64,000 nucleotides of DNA from Ruegeria sp. 6PALISEP08 (GTDB lineage: Bacteria; Pseudomonadota; Alphaproteobacteria; Rhodobacterales; Rhodobacteraceae): contig NZ_LGXZ01000004.1 in assembly GCF_001238295.1 (NCBI RefSeq), positions 269,117 to 333,116 of the forward strand. The letters run 5' to 3'. Within the stretch, counting starts at the first letter, position 1. Each line of letters opens with the position of its first letter. The notes beneath the pieces were generated by a model that was not told where the DNA came from, did no database searches, and saw only the letters and a list, made by a program, of their open reading frames with translations. Shown piece by piece: positions 1 through 8,369 of this stretch. The position numbers and the translations under genes are program-made.

Positions 1-536
1 TCATGTTCGACTTGCGCCCCATCGGTGGCGCGTTTGAGTTGTTTGCCGACCTGCAAGCCGACACTCTGGCGGCGGCTAGAGCAAATTCGATCTTCGTGGC
101 GCACATGATTTCCAACTCGTTGAAACACACGCCCCCGCTGGGGCTGCTGCGCGGGTTCGCCACGATCCGCTCGGGTGAACATCGCAACACGCTGGACCTG
201 AAACACAACGGTGTTGTGCCTGTTGTCGATCTGGCGCGCATCTACGCATTGCAGGGCGAATTGACCGAGGCCAACACCCGCGCCCGCCTGAAAGCAGCCG
301 AGGCCAGCGGTGTCCTCAGCCCGTCCGGCGCCCGGGATCTGCTGGACGCTTACGACCTGATCGCCGAAACCCGGCTGGAACATCAGGTTCGGCTGGTCAA
401 ATCCGGCGAAAAACCAGACAACTACCTGCCGCCGTCCGAACTCTCGGACTTTGAGCGAAGTCATCTGCGCGATGCGTTTGTTGTGGTAAAAACGATGCAG
501 TCGGCGGTTGGCCACGGCAAGGGTATGCTGGGCTAA
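1..536 (+). CDS. DUF294-type putative nucleotidyltransferase protein, C-terminal part (5' truncated)
   Basis: The reading frame is open from the first base and ends at TAA 534-536, so the gene starts outside the window; the ATG at 3 is probably internal. The visible 177 residues match the C-terminal substrate-binding domain of DUF294 proteins, which normally follows cAMP-binding, CBS and nucleotidyltransferase domains. The features seen are an N-terminal DLRPIGG stretch, a helical SNSLKHTPPLGLLRGF region, and a TLDLKHNGVVPVVDLARIYAL segment typical of this fold. In Roseobacters such proteins sit beside a DnaQ-like exonuclease, as here. The function is only inferred: signal-controlled nucleotidyl transfer. 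Only the C-terminal domain can be judged. Confidence 0.75.
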   Translation, partial: MFDLRPIGGAFELFADLQADTLAAARANSIFVAHMISNSLKHTPPLGLLRGFATIRSGEHRNTLDLKHNGVVPVVDLARIYALQGELTEANTRARLKAAEASGVLSPSGARDLLDAYDLIAETRLEHQVRLVKSGEKPDNYLPPSELSDFERSHLRDAFVVVKTMQSAVGHGKGMLG

Positions 537-561
537 ATGCCCCCAAGAACGGAGAGACCAC

Positions 562-1080
562 ATGTTTCTGGAATTGATCGGCACTATCTTTGCGGGCTTT
601 GCGTTTGCGGGCGTCGTGCTTGTGCTGAACAAGCTGACCGGTGGGCGCCTGCCAAAATGGACCACTCCGGTTGCGGCAGGTCTGGGCATGATCGGCATGA
701 CCATCGCCAGCGAGTACTCTTGGTATGACCGCACAGTAGGTACTCTTCCGGAAAGTATGGAAATTGTTCAAGAAGTTAAAAACAAGTCCTACTACCGACC
801 CTGGACATATGCTGTGCCCTTTGTCGACCGTTTCTCGGCCATCGACACACAATCGGTCAGAACCAATGATCAGGTTCCCGATCAACGGCTGGTCGATCTG
901 TATCTGTTTGGGCGTTGGGCACCTGTCACGCATTTGCCGGTGGCCGTCAACTGTGCGGAAAACAGTCGCGCCAACCTTGTAGACGGAGCCGAATTTGCCG
1001 ACGACGGTCGCCTGATCAACGCAAGCTGGTACCGCGCTGAGGGCAAAGACTCCATCATCGAGACCACCTGCGGGGTCTGA
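562..1080 (+). CDS. Hypothetical membrane-associated protein
   Basis: I do not recognise a function. The ATG at 562 is chosen because GGAGAGA sits 5-11 bases upstream; an ATG at 508 in the same frame lies inside the previous gene and has no ribosome site. The 172-residue product begins with two hydrophobic stretches (about residues 3-21 and 33-48), followed by a soluble, acidic C-terminal part with two cysteines (in VNCAEN and TTCGV). The gene starts 25 bases after the DUF294 gene and ends 2 bases before the exonuclease gene, so the three probably form one operon. Confidence 0.75.
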   Translation: MFLELIGTIFAGFAFAGVVLVLNKLTGGRLPKWTTPVAAGLGMIGMTIASEYSWYDRTVGTLPESMEIVQEVKNKSYYRPWTYAVPFVDRFSAIDTQSVRTNDQVPDQRLVDLYLFGRWAPVTHLPVAVNCAENSRANLVDGAEFADDGRLINASWYRAEGKDSIIETTCGV

Positions 1081-1082
1081 TC

Positions 1083-2495
1083 ATGCTCACTGGATTAAGT
1101 CTGAGACTCAGGATTTTTCTGTTCTTCTGCCTGCTGGCATTGGGGGGAGTTGCGATCAGCGCAATCGCCCTTTGGATCACCTATGCCCGCGCGGAGAACC
1201 CCGAACTTCTGGACGCTTTCATTTTTGCCGAAATCCTGATCGGGTTTGGCTTGCTAGCCCTGATCGCGGGTGTCTGGCTTCTGTTTGACGACAATGTTGC
1301 AAAACCGATCGAGCGCCTCTCGGCCCAATTGCGCGCGCGTGCGCATGCCGGGGTCAGCACGGATCTGGACATGCAAGCCGCGCGCTATCTGGGGGATCTC
1401 GCCCCGGCCGCGGCTGGGCTGGCGGAACAAGTGGCTTCAAACGCGATGCGAACTGCCGAGGCCGTAGCTACGGAAACCGCTCATCTCGCGGCCGAAAAAC
1501 AGCGTCTCACCGCGCTGTTGACGGAAATCCCGGTCGCCATGCTGCTGGCCAGCCCCAAGCATCAGATCGTGCTGTACGACGGGCAAGCAGCCGAGGTTTT
1601 GGCCCAGATCGCGCACCCCCGCCTGAATGCCTCGCTTTTTGAGTATATAGAGGCAACCGGCCTGACCGACGCCTACGCAAAACTGAGTAAAACCGGCAAG
1701 GACGTCTATTGCACCCTGTCCAGTATCGACGGCAAGCAGACCTATTCCGCCCGAATGAAACCGCTGGGGGGGGCGCCAGGATACATGCTGGTCTTTGATG
1801 ACAGCGCTGCGCAGATTTCCCCTGATGAGGCACGCCCGCTGGTTTACGATTTTGAGTTGCTCGACACGCCGGGCGATGACGCGTTCGAGAACCGCACCCT
1901 GTCTGATCTGTGTTTCGTGGTCTTCGATACCGAAACAACCGGGCTGCTGCCGCACAAGGATGAAATCGTTCAGATCGGCGCGGTGCGCGTCCTCAACGGC
2001 AGGATCGTACAGGGCGAACATCTGGACATGCTGGTGGATCCGGGCATTCCAATTCCCCCAGCCTCAACCAGGGTGCACAAGGTCAGCGACCATATGGTTC
2101 AGGGCGCGCCGGATATCACCCAGGCCGGGCGCGTGTTTCACCAATTTGCACGCGATGCGGTGATGGTGGCGCATAACGCGCCCTTCGACATGGCGTTCCT
2201 GCGCCGTCACGGGCCGAGGATGGAGGTCGAATGGGACCATCCGATCCTGGACACGGTTCTTCTGTCTGCCGTCCTGTTCGGGGCCAGCGACACGCATACG
2301 CTGGACGCCCTTTGCGAAAGGTTGGACATCACCATCCCCGAGGCGCTGCGCCACACTGCACTTGGCGATGCTGTTGCCACGGCTGAAGCGTTGGTCAAAA
2401 TGCTGCCGATCCTGCAGGCGCGTGGCTTTACCACATTTGGTGAGGTCATAATGGAAACCCGAAAACACGGACGTTTGCTGGAAGACCTGAACTGA
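1083..2495 (+). CDS. Membrane-anchored 3'-5' exonuclease (DnaQ / DNA polymerase III epsilon-like)
   Basis: The 470-residue protein has two N-terminal membrane helices (about residues 9-29 and 39-63), a HAMP/PAS-like linker region (about 65-265), and a C-terminal DEDDh exonuclease domain. The catalytic set is visible: D282 and E284 in FDTETTG, D369 in AHNAPFD, H424 and D429 in HTALGDA. This is the RNase T/DnaQ fold that removes nucleotides from 3' ends. The housekeeping replication epsilon subunit is about 240 residues and soluble, so this is a separate, membrane-tethered enzyme. It follows the hypothetical gene by 2 bases. The substrate is unknown. Confidence 0.85.
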   Translation: MLTGLSLRLRIFLFFCLLALGGVAISAIALWITYARAENPELLDAFIFAEILIGFGLLALIAGVWLLFDDNVAKPIERLSAQLRARAHAGVSTDLDMQAARYLGDLAPAAAGLAEQVASNAMRTAEAVATETAHLAAEKQRLTALLTEIPVAMLLASPKHQIVLYDGQAAEVLAQIAHPRLNASLFEYIEATGLTDAYAKLSKTGKDVYCTLSSIDGKQTYSARMKPLGGAPGYMLVFDDSAAQISPDEARPLVYDFELLDTPGDDAFENRTLSDLCFVVFDTETTGLLPHKDEIVQIGAVRVLNGRIVQGEHLDMLVDPGIPIPPASTRVHKVSDHMVQGAPDITQAGRVFHQFARDAVMVAHNAPFDMAFLRRHGPRMEVEWDHPILDTVLLSAVLFGASDTHTLDALCERLDITIPEALRHTALGDAVATAEALVKMLPILQARGFTTFGEVIMETRKHGRLLEDLN

Positions 2496-2583
2496 CGGTT
2501 TAAATTGCAGGCAACAGTCAGCTTTTCGTGGACAATCCGGGCCGCGCGTGGCACCAGATGCGCGGCCAAGGAAGACGCGCGCA

Positions 2584-3084
2584 ATGACCGAAAAGACCTT
2601 TACCCCTACGCCGGATCAAAGCCCCGCCTTTCGCGAGGCGCTGGGGTGCTTTGGCACTGGCGTCACCGTGATCACCACACAAACCGAAGGTGGACCGCGC
2701 GCGATCACTGTGAATTCCTTTGCCTCGGTCTCATTGGACCCGCCGCTGGTGTTGTGGTGTCTGGCCAAGGAATCGTACCGTTTCGATGCCTTCAGCAGCT
2801 GTGAACATTATTCGATTCATGTGATGGCACAGGATCAACAGGATCAGGCGCTGCGGTTTGCGCGTGACGGTGCAGATTTCTCACATGCAGATTGGACTGA
2901 GGATAAGACCGGTCGCCCGCAATTGACCCAATGTCTGGCGCGGTTTGATTGCCGCCTGCATGCGCGGCACGACGCCGGGGATCATCTGATTATTGTCGGT
3001 CAGGTGGATCAGGTAATGTACCGCACCGGCAAGGGTTTGATCTTCAAGCGCGGTCAGTTCGGCGGGTTTGTCGACCTGATCTAA
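2584..3084 (+). CDS. Flavin reductase family protein
   Basis: A 166-residue protein of the flavin reductase-like (FMN-binding split barrel) family, which reduces FMN or FAD with NAD(P)H for partner monooxygenases. Family marks are the FGTGVTVITT segment near the start, NSFASVSLDPPLVLWCL (about 40-60), and the closing QVDQVMYRTGKGLIFKRGQFGGF. The ATG at 2584 is preferred because AAGGAAG lies about 10 bases upstream; the in-frame ATG at 2548 would add a 12-residue Arg/Pro-rich leader. Its stop overlaps the convergent DUF6505 stop by 4 bases. No partner oxygenase is nearby, so the specific role is open. Confidence 0.88.
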   Translation: MTEKTFTPTPDQSPAFREALGCFGTGVTVITTQTEGGPRAITVNSFASVSLDPPLVLWCLAKESYRFDAFSSCEHYSIHVMAQDQQDQALRFARDGADFSHADWTEDKTGRPQLTQCLARFDCRLHARHDAGDHLIIVGQVDQVMYRTGKGLIFKRGQFGGFVDLI

Positions 3085-3560
3085 TCGTCCAGCGACCCAT
3101 GCACGGCAAGCGCCTCAAGCTGGGCGTCCTGCGGCGTGATGACTCGATAGCTTTCGTGCACACCTGCCTCGCTCAACTCACGGGCTACGGTGAGCAAAGT
3201 GTTGGCGGCATGGTCTTCGCACAGGTCAGACATGTGATCGATTTCGGATTGTGCGACGCCCATTGCGGCCTCGACCGATGGCGCGCCGTAGAATTGTACA
3301 AAATGTTCGGCCAGATTGCGCGTTATCTGATCCTTCTCTGCAGGCTCGATCTGTGTCACGGCGACAAATGTGACGCGGCCAAAGGTCTCCAGACCCAACC
3401 AGCCATTTGCAAATGCCTGCCGCGCCTTACCCTCAAGATCGGCATCGCTCCAGTTCGAAAACTCGAACCCGCCGGACACACACCATTCTCCGGTACGGGC
3501 CGGGGAATGAAACACGTTCATATCGCTTTCGTCGAAATGGATTGCGCGGGCCAGTTTCAT
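3081..3560 (-). CDS. DUF6505 family protein
   Basis: A 159-residue soluble protein of unknown function that I associate with DUF6505, found beside lipoate-ligase-like genes in Rhodobacteraceae. The sequence begins MKLARAIHFDESDMNVF and has an aromatic-rich centre (GEWCVSGGFEF, NGWLGLETFGRVTFV). No catalytic motif is evident. Its start codon overlaps the stop of the ligase-like gene by 4 bases, which suggests translational coupling. The order mrp, ligase-like, DUF6505 on this strand points to a shared role in cofactor or metal-centre maturation for the nearby formate dehydrogenase, but that is inference. Confidence 0.75.
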   Translation of the reverse strand: MKLARAIHFDESDMNVFHSPARTGEWCVSGGFEFSNWSDADLEGKARQAFANGWLGLETFGRVTFVAVTQIEPAEKDQITRNLAEHFVQFYGAPSVEAAMGVAQSEIDHMSDLCEDHAANTLLTVARELSEAGVHESYRVITPQDAQLEALAVHGSLDD

Positions 3561-4255
3561 CGTCCGTTCTCCAACACTTCGGTCAGGGGGCGCAAGCGCG
3601 TGTCTGCACCGTCGCGGATCAGCATCCCGAACCGCTCATCCGTTCCAAGGAACACACCGCCGTCCGTTAGCGGATCACCAACACCGCGCAAAAGCGCCAT
3701 CCAGTCGGTATGCAACGGCGCGTTGCCTTCCTCTTGCCATCGATTGAGCCAGGTCAACATGTGACGAGACCAGCTTTCGACCAGTTGCGTCGCGGAAACC
3801 TCTGCGCACCCTTCGTCATAGAGCGCGGTAACGTCCGGGTTCGCACCCGGCGCTTCGCTGGTTTGCAACAGCGCCAGTTCCCAACCAACAATCAGCCAAT
3901 CCGGCTCGTCTTCGGCTGAGGTGTCCGAGGCGGCGACCCGAAACTTCCCACATTTTGCGCCGTTCACGCAGATCAATCCGTCCCAGCCGAGATGCACGGC
4001 AACCTCGGGCGGAGCCAGAGCGCCCAGCGCATTCTGAAACCCCACAGCGCAAAGGGGCAGCATCGCCATGGCGTCCCGCAACGGCACCTCGGGCGCAAAG
4101 ACGATGGCAACGCGCAGGCGGTCGGCCTGAATGTTGTAGACGACCGTTCCCGCGTCACAACCCAGTGCCGCCATAGCCTGCGCGCGGTCGAACGGGTCTT
4201 CCCCACCCTGAACAGAGTGGCCCGTCAGCAAAGGGGGAAAGACCGGCTGGCTCAT
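3557..4255 (-). CDS. Biotin/lipoate protein ligase-like protein (DUF4444 C-terminus)
   Basis: A 232-residue protein resembling the biotin/lipoate A/B ligase fold. The N-terminal ~165 residues include AVHLGWDGLICVNGAKCGKFRV, where the lysine-containing segment corresponds to the ligase signature around the catalytic lysine. The classic BirA GRGRxGR adenylate loop is not obvious. The C-terminal ~65 residues (DWMALLRGVGDPLTDGGVFLGTDERFGMLIRD) look like the DUF4444 add-on domain. It overlaps mrp and DUF6505 by 4 bases on either side. True biotin or lipoate ligation is unproven; the operon suggests service to Fe-S or molybdopterin enzymes. Confidence 0.8.
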   Translation of the reverse strand: MSQPVFPPLLTGHSVQGGEDPFDRAQAMAALGCDAGTVVYNIQADRLRVAIVFAPEVPLRDAMAMLPLCAVGFQNALGALAPPEVAVHLGWDGLICVNGAKCGKFRVAASDTSAEDEPDWLIVGWELALLQTSEAPGANPDVTALYDEGCAEVSATQLVESWSRHMLTWLNRWQEEGNAPLHTDWMALLRGVGDPLTDGGVFLGTDERFGMLIRDGADTRLRPLTEVLENGR

Positions 4256-5313
4256 GCGAAGCCGTTCGAGATCAGGTCGCGTGCGATTTTGCGGAACGAC
4301 TCGGCCTGTGGGCTGTCGGGTTTGCTGACCACGATGGGTGCCCCCCCGTCGGCAGCGACACGAATATCCAGATGCAGCGGAATCTCACCCAGCAACGGTA
4401 CACCCAGCGTCTCAGCCTCGGAGGCGACACCGCCATGGCCAAACACATGCTCTTCGTGCCCGCAGTTCGAGCAGATGTGGGTCGACATGTTTTCAATCAT
4501 ACCCACGATCGGAGTCTTGAGCTGGTTGAACATGTCGATCCCCTTGCGGGCGTCGATCAGGGCTACATCCTGCGGGGTTGAGACGACGATAGCACCGTCC
4601 ACCTGGAATTTCTGACTCAGCGTCAATTGCACATCGCCGGTGCCGGGTGGAAGGTCGACGATCAGCACGTCCAAAGCGCCCCACTGAACCTGACCCATCA
4701 TCTGTTGCAGCGCGCCCATCAGCATGGGTCCGCGCCAGACAACGGCCTGACCTTCGTTGGTCATCAGCCCCATGGACATCATGGTCACGCCGTGATTGCG
4801 CAACGGCAGGATGGTCTTGCCGTCCGGGCTGGCCGGACGACCGGAAACACCCAGCATCCGGGGCTGCGACGGGCCGTAAACATCAGCGTCCAGCAAACCC
4901 ACACGGCGACCTTCGGCGGCCAAGGCGCAAGCAAGGTTCGCGGACACGGTGGATTTGCCGACGCCACCTTTACCGGATGCGACCGCTATGATCCGATCGA
5001 CACCTGGAACGGCCTGCGGCCCGGTTTGCGATGGCTTGGGCTTCGGCTTCAAATCTGGCGGGGCCTTTTCGGAATGCGCAGTCATCATGGCCGAGACATT
5101 GGCCACACCGTCAACCATCTGCGCGGCCTTCTCGGCCGTTGCCCGTACAGGCTCCATCTGTTCGGCGTGCTTTGGGTCGATCTCCAGCACAAAACGCACG
5201 GTGTCGCCTTCCACGTTCAGTGCCCGCACAACGCCCGCGCTGACAATATCTTGCCCGGACACCGGATCGGTGATCTTTTTCAGGTTCGCCAGAACCGCAT
5301 CACGAACACTCAT
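4252..5313 (-). CDS. mrp: Mrp/NBP35 family Fe-S carrier ATPase
   Basis: A 353-residue P-loop ATPase of the Mrp/ApbC type, which binds and delivers 4Fe-4S clusters in the cytoplasm. It has an N-terminal MIP18-like domain (about residues 1-80), a proline-rich linker, a deviant Walker A GKGGVGKS at 114-121, the LLDADVYGPSQPRMLG segment, and the C-terminal cluster-binding CSNCG motif near residue 280. GGGAACGAGG precedes the ATG at 5313. It heads a minus-strand operon with the ligase-like and DUF6505 genes. Most genomes keep mrp elsewhere; being next to an Fe-S-rich formate dehydrogenase cluster fits cluster delivery. Confidence 0.93.
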   Translation of the reverse strand: MSVRDAVLANLKKITDPVSGQDIVSAGVVRALNVEGDTVRFVLEIDPKHAEQMEPVRATAEKAAQMVDGVANVSAMMTAHSEKAPPDLKPKPKPSQTGPQAVPGVDRIIAVASGKGGVGKSTVSANLACALAAEGRRVGLLDADVYGPSQPRMLGVSGRPASPDGKTILPLRNHGVTMMSMGLMTNEGQAVVWRGPMLMGALQQMMGQVQWGALDVLIVDLPPGTGDVQLTLSQKFQVDGAIVVSTPQDVALIDARKGIDMFNQLKTPIVGMIENMSTHICSNCGHEEHVFGHGGVASEAETLGVPLLGEIPLHLDIRVAADGGAPIVVSKPDSPQAESFRKIARDLISNGFA

Positions 5314-5436
5314 GCCTCGTTCCCTTTGATGCGCCCTGCTGACAGGGGCGTGCGTGTCGACTCGCCACTCATTGCATGTGTCTCCGTCTCTTTCAGTTTA
5401 TTTGACGCACCGCGCCCCGCCCCGTTAGGCTGAGCC

Positions 5437-6165
5437 ATGCGCTTTGTCCTCTTGTGCCTGAGCCTGACGCTCTCTGCCACCCCCTCTTGGTCACAAGAGG
5501 CTATTGGGCTTGCGGCCCCGGCCGAGGTGAATGACTCTGGTCTGTTGCAACATATTCTTCCTCGCTTTTCTCTCAAGACCGGGATTCGCGTTATTGCGGA
5601 TGACACAGGCGTTATGGTCCTGAAGCCCGCCCCGCCCGGCGATCCGGTTTTTGCCCGCAATGATGTAATCTATCACCTCACCATCGAAGACAATAAGCGG
5701 CAGGCTCGGTTTCGCGACTGGCTGCGTTCGGAGATCGGCAAACGCACCGTTGAGAGTTTTGCGCCCGCGCAGGGCACGCCCTTTACCGCCAGCTTTGATC
5801 TGACGGTCACTCAGTCGGACGAAACCGTCGACGGCGATACCGTGCTTGGCGAGGAACTGTCGATGACCCATTGCGGGCGATGCCATGTGATCGGGCCGAA
5901 GAACCGAATGAACGGGCTGGGGTCGACGCCTTCTTTCCCAGTGCTGCGCGCAATGCCCGACTGGTCTGAACGGTTCGAGGCGTTCTTTGCCTTGAACCCC
6001 CACCCCGCGTTTACGCAAATAGACGGGCTGACACCGCCTTTTGACCCCGAACGCCCGTCTCCCATTCACCCGGTCGAGATCACGCTGGACGATCTTGACG
6101 CGATCCTCGCCTTTGTGTCGCGCATCGACGCGGCAGATCTTGGTGCCCCGCTGCAGTTTCAATGA
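5437..6165 (+). CDS. Exported hybrid: shortened TupA-like domain plus cytochrome c
   Basis: A 242-residue exported protein with a signal peptide at residues 1-19 (cleavage near SWSQ). Residues about 31-59 read VNDSGLLQHILPRF...GI.V...TG, and residues 91-108 contain RFRDWL...G...SF. Both match the two ends of the TupA encoded at 17602-18420, while the ligand-binding middle of TupA is missing. A single c-type haem site CGRCH lies at 146-150, followed by a ~90-residue cytochrome domain. The gene diverges from mrp and converges, with a 7-base overlap, on the polyferredoxin gene. I infer a periplasmic electron carrier or metal sensor tied to formate dehydrogenase. The haem site is certain, the TupA kinship strong, the role unknown. 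Confidence 0.85.
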   Translation: MRFVLLCLSLTLSATPSWSQEAIGLAAPAEVNDSGLLQHILPRFSLKTGIRVIADDTGVMVLKPAPPGDPVFARNDVIYHLTIEDNKRQARFRDWLRSEIGKRTVESFAPAQGTPFTASFDLTVTQSDETVDGDTVLGEELSMTHCGRCHVIGPKNRMNGLGSTPSFPVLRAMPDWSERFEAFFALNPHPAFTQIDGLTPPFDPERPSPIHPVEITLDDLDAILAFVSRIDAADLGAPLQFQ

Positions 6166-8111
6166 TCCTTTCTGTCCGAATAATAGTCTTCGGTGGTAAC
6201 GACCCGAGGCTTGGGGTTTGACTGGAACGGATTGTCCTGCTGTTGGAACTGCGTATTCACCCTACAATTGTCACACATCTGGATCATTCGTGCCTGATCC
6301 GACGTGGCAAACATCGGGTGCGTGCCCGAAAGCTTCTCCATGATCCGTTCCACAGTAGATTTCACCCCAAACAATGCACCACATTCAACGCAAGCAAAGG
6401 GCTCCTCTTCATTGAGCACTTGCTGCGACAGGGCCGCATCACTCAAATCAAGCTGTGGGACTAGAGTGATCGCGTCTTCCGGGCAGATCGTCTTGCACAT
6501 CCCGCATTGCAGACAGGCATCCTGCTGAAAGTTGAGTTGCGGCTTGTCCGGGTTGTCGATCAGTGCACCAGACGGGCACAGCGACACACAGCTGAGACAC
6601 AAGGTGCAACTGTCCTTGTTTACCGCCACCGCCCCATAAGGCGCATTTTCGGGCAGCGGCAACGGTGCCTCAGCCTGCGGGTTCAGAGCCTGCGCAGCCA
6701 ATCGCGCGATCTGTCGGCGATTCCCCAGTGGCAGAACCGGATCAGCCAGAGGCTGCGGCACGTCTTGACCATAGAGCAGATCAGACATGGCATCGGGATC
6801 AACCTCATCAATCAGGCCGATCCCGTCTGACCCGGCAATAGCGTGTGCCAGTGCAACCTCGCGATCCAGCGCGTCCCGCTCGGTCGTGGGCGCGAGCAGC
6901 ACATCCACACGAGCAAATCCGTGCGCCAAGGCGGCAAGCATCTCGGCGTGACCGAAGCCCGATATAACATTTAGTTCCAACGGGATAACATCCGAAGGTA
7001 AACCACGGCCAAAGCGTGCTGACAGCCGGATCATCTCGGACCCATGCGCATCATGGATCAGCAGTCGAGGCGCAGAACCTCCTGCACGTCGATAGGTGCG
7101 CGCCAGGATATGCATCCGGGACAACAGCGCCGATACACTCGGGTCCTCATAGGTGATCGCGGTTGACGGGCACAGAGCAGCACACGCACCACATCCGGCG
7201 CAGACCATCGGATCGATGCTCACATGCTCTCCCGCTGGTGTAATCGCCCCGGTTGGGCAAACATCCAAGCAGTTAGAGCAGCCCACCTGTTCGGCCCGCG
7301 AATGCGCGCAGAGTGTTTCTTCCAAACGCACGTACAGGGGCTTTTCGAACGTACCAACAAGTTGCGCAGCCTCAAACGCCAGACGTTCAACAGCCACCGC
7401 GTCTTTTGGATCGGCCCTCAGATATCCCTCGCGCTTGGCTGGGGCTTGTACAAAGGGCGTGCTCCCTGTCAGGTCCAGAATAATGTCACAAGCGGAATGT
7501 GCACCATCCTTAGGGTCAGTCCATGTGAAAGCGCCACGCCCACCCGGCACAACCTGTTGCAAAGCGTCCAGACGCAGGGAAAAACCGCCCAGCGCCCCGG
7601 ACACGGACTTCACCTTACCGCGAACCACATCGAACGCGCGCGAAGTCGGCTCTGCCTGATCCGTGGTCAGTATGGTCACAGCCAAGGTTCCCGCCAATTT
7701 CTCAGCCAGATCAAATCCCACCGCACCGGGGCCGATGATGAAGCAGGTTCCCTCGCTTATGACATCGACGCTGGGCGTGACCGGTTGCGGCAACAGCGCC
7801 TCAGCCGCCAATGCCGCCATCTTGGGTGCCGCATCTGCGCCCTGTTCGGACCAACCCGCACGGTCGCGCAGGTCAAAAAAGCCGGGCGTGTCAATACCCA
7901 GATCTTCAGCCAAAGACTGGAACACCTCCTGCTCTTGCAGGCAGGCGATCACGGCTTCCCCTTCTTGCATCAGGTCGGCGGCGGATTGCAGTTGGGTTGT
8001 GCAAAGGGTCGTGTGCACCTTGGAACAGGTCAGCCCGCAGGCGCTTTCGATCCTCTCGGGGTCCAGCGCCTGTGTTCCGGCGCAGTCGCATAACAATATT
8101 TTGGTGCCCAT
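6159..8111 (-). CDS. 4Fe-4S polyferredoxin-type protein of the formate dehydrogenase cluster
   Basis: A 650-residue cytoplasmic protein with no signal peptide. The N-terminus carries a cysteine cluster (LCDCAG, CGLTCSKVHTTLC). Two classical 4Fe-4S pairs follow: CSNCLDVCP with CAGCGACAALCP near residues 275-320, and CTLCLSCVSLCP with CLQCGMCKTICP near 500-550. The last 80 residues add CVECG and CDNC, a possible further metal site. A region with a dinucleotide-binding look (FIIGPGAVGFDLAEKL, near 127) lies between. GGAGGGG precedes the ATG at 8111. Homologues travel with FDH accessory genes in Roseobacters. A role in electron transfer or sulfur/Fe-S handling during FDH maturation is inferred. 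Confidence 0.85.
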   Translation of the reverse strand: MGTKILLCDCAGTQALDPERIESACGLTCSKVHTTLCTTQLQSAADLMQEGEAVIACLQEQEVFQSLAEDLGIDTPGFFDLRDRAGWSEQGADAAPKMAALAAEALLPQPVTPSVDVISEGTCFIIGPGAVGFDLAEKLAGTLAVTILTTDQAEPTSRAFDVVRGKVKSVSGALGGFSLRLDALQQVVPGGRGAFTWTDPKDGAHSACDIILDLTGSTPFVQAPAKREGYLRADPKDAVAVERLAFEAAQLVGTFEKPLYVRLEETLCAHSRAEQVGCSNCLDVCPTGAITPAGEHVSIDPMVCAGCGACAALCPSTAITYEDPSVSALLSRMHILARTYRRAGGSAPRLLIHDAHGSEMIRLSARFGRGLPSDVIPLELNVISGFGHAEMLAALAHGFARVDVLLAPTTERDALDREVALAHAIAGSDGIGLIDEVDPDAMSDLLYGQDVPQPLADPVLPLGNRRQIARLAAQALNPQAEAPLPLPENAPYGAVAVNKDSCTLCLSCVSLCPSGALIDNPDKPQLNFQQDACLQCGMCKTICPEDAITLVPQLDLSDAALSQQVLNEEEPFACVECGALFGVKSTVERIMEKLSGTHPMFATSDQARMIQMCDNCRVNTQFQQQDNPFQSNPKPRVVTTEDYYSDRKDH

Positions 8112-8369
8112 GTCCCCTCCAGTGGGAAGCCATCCCGTGCAATTAAGGCTGTATCCTCAGCCCGACAACTTCAACCCCCCTGAAGCGCGCCGGGTGCCAA
8201 GCTGCATTGGGGCGCAAAATAGCAGGAAACCAAAGTGTTTTGTGGCCCGCTCACGAAGATGCGACCAAGACTTACGACCAAAGTCTAAGAGTGCAGGCTT
8301 GGCACAAAGACAGATTGTGTACCATAGTGTTCATGGAAAGGCACGGGAGAGCCTTACGGGGAGGAGCCA

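Noticed and set aside
7224..8093. Long plus-strand reading frame opposite the polyferredoxin gene
   Set aside because: It is a shadow: the minus strand encodes clear ferredoxin motifs and the plus-strand translation matches no family.
8112..8369. Clear sigma-54 promoter for the FDH operon
   Set aside because: A TTGGCAC near 8299 resembles part of one, but the -12 GC element is not at the required distance.
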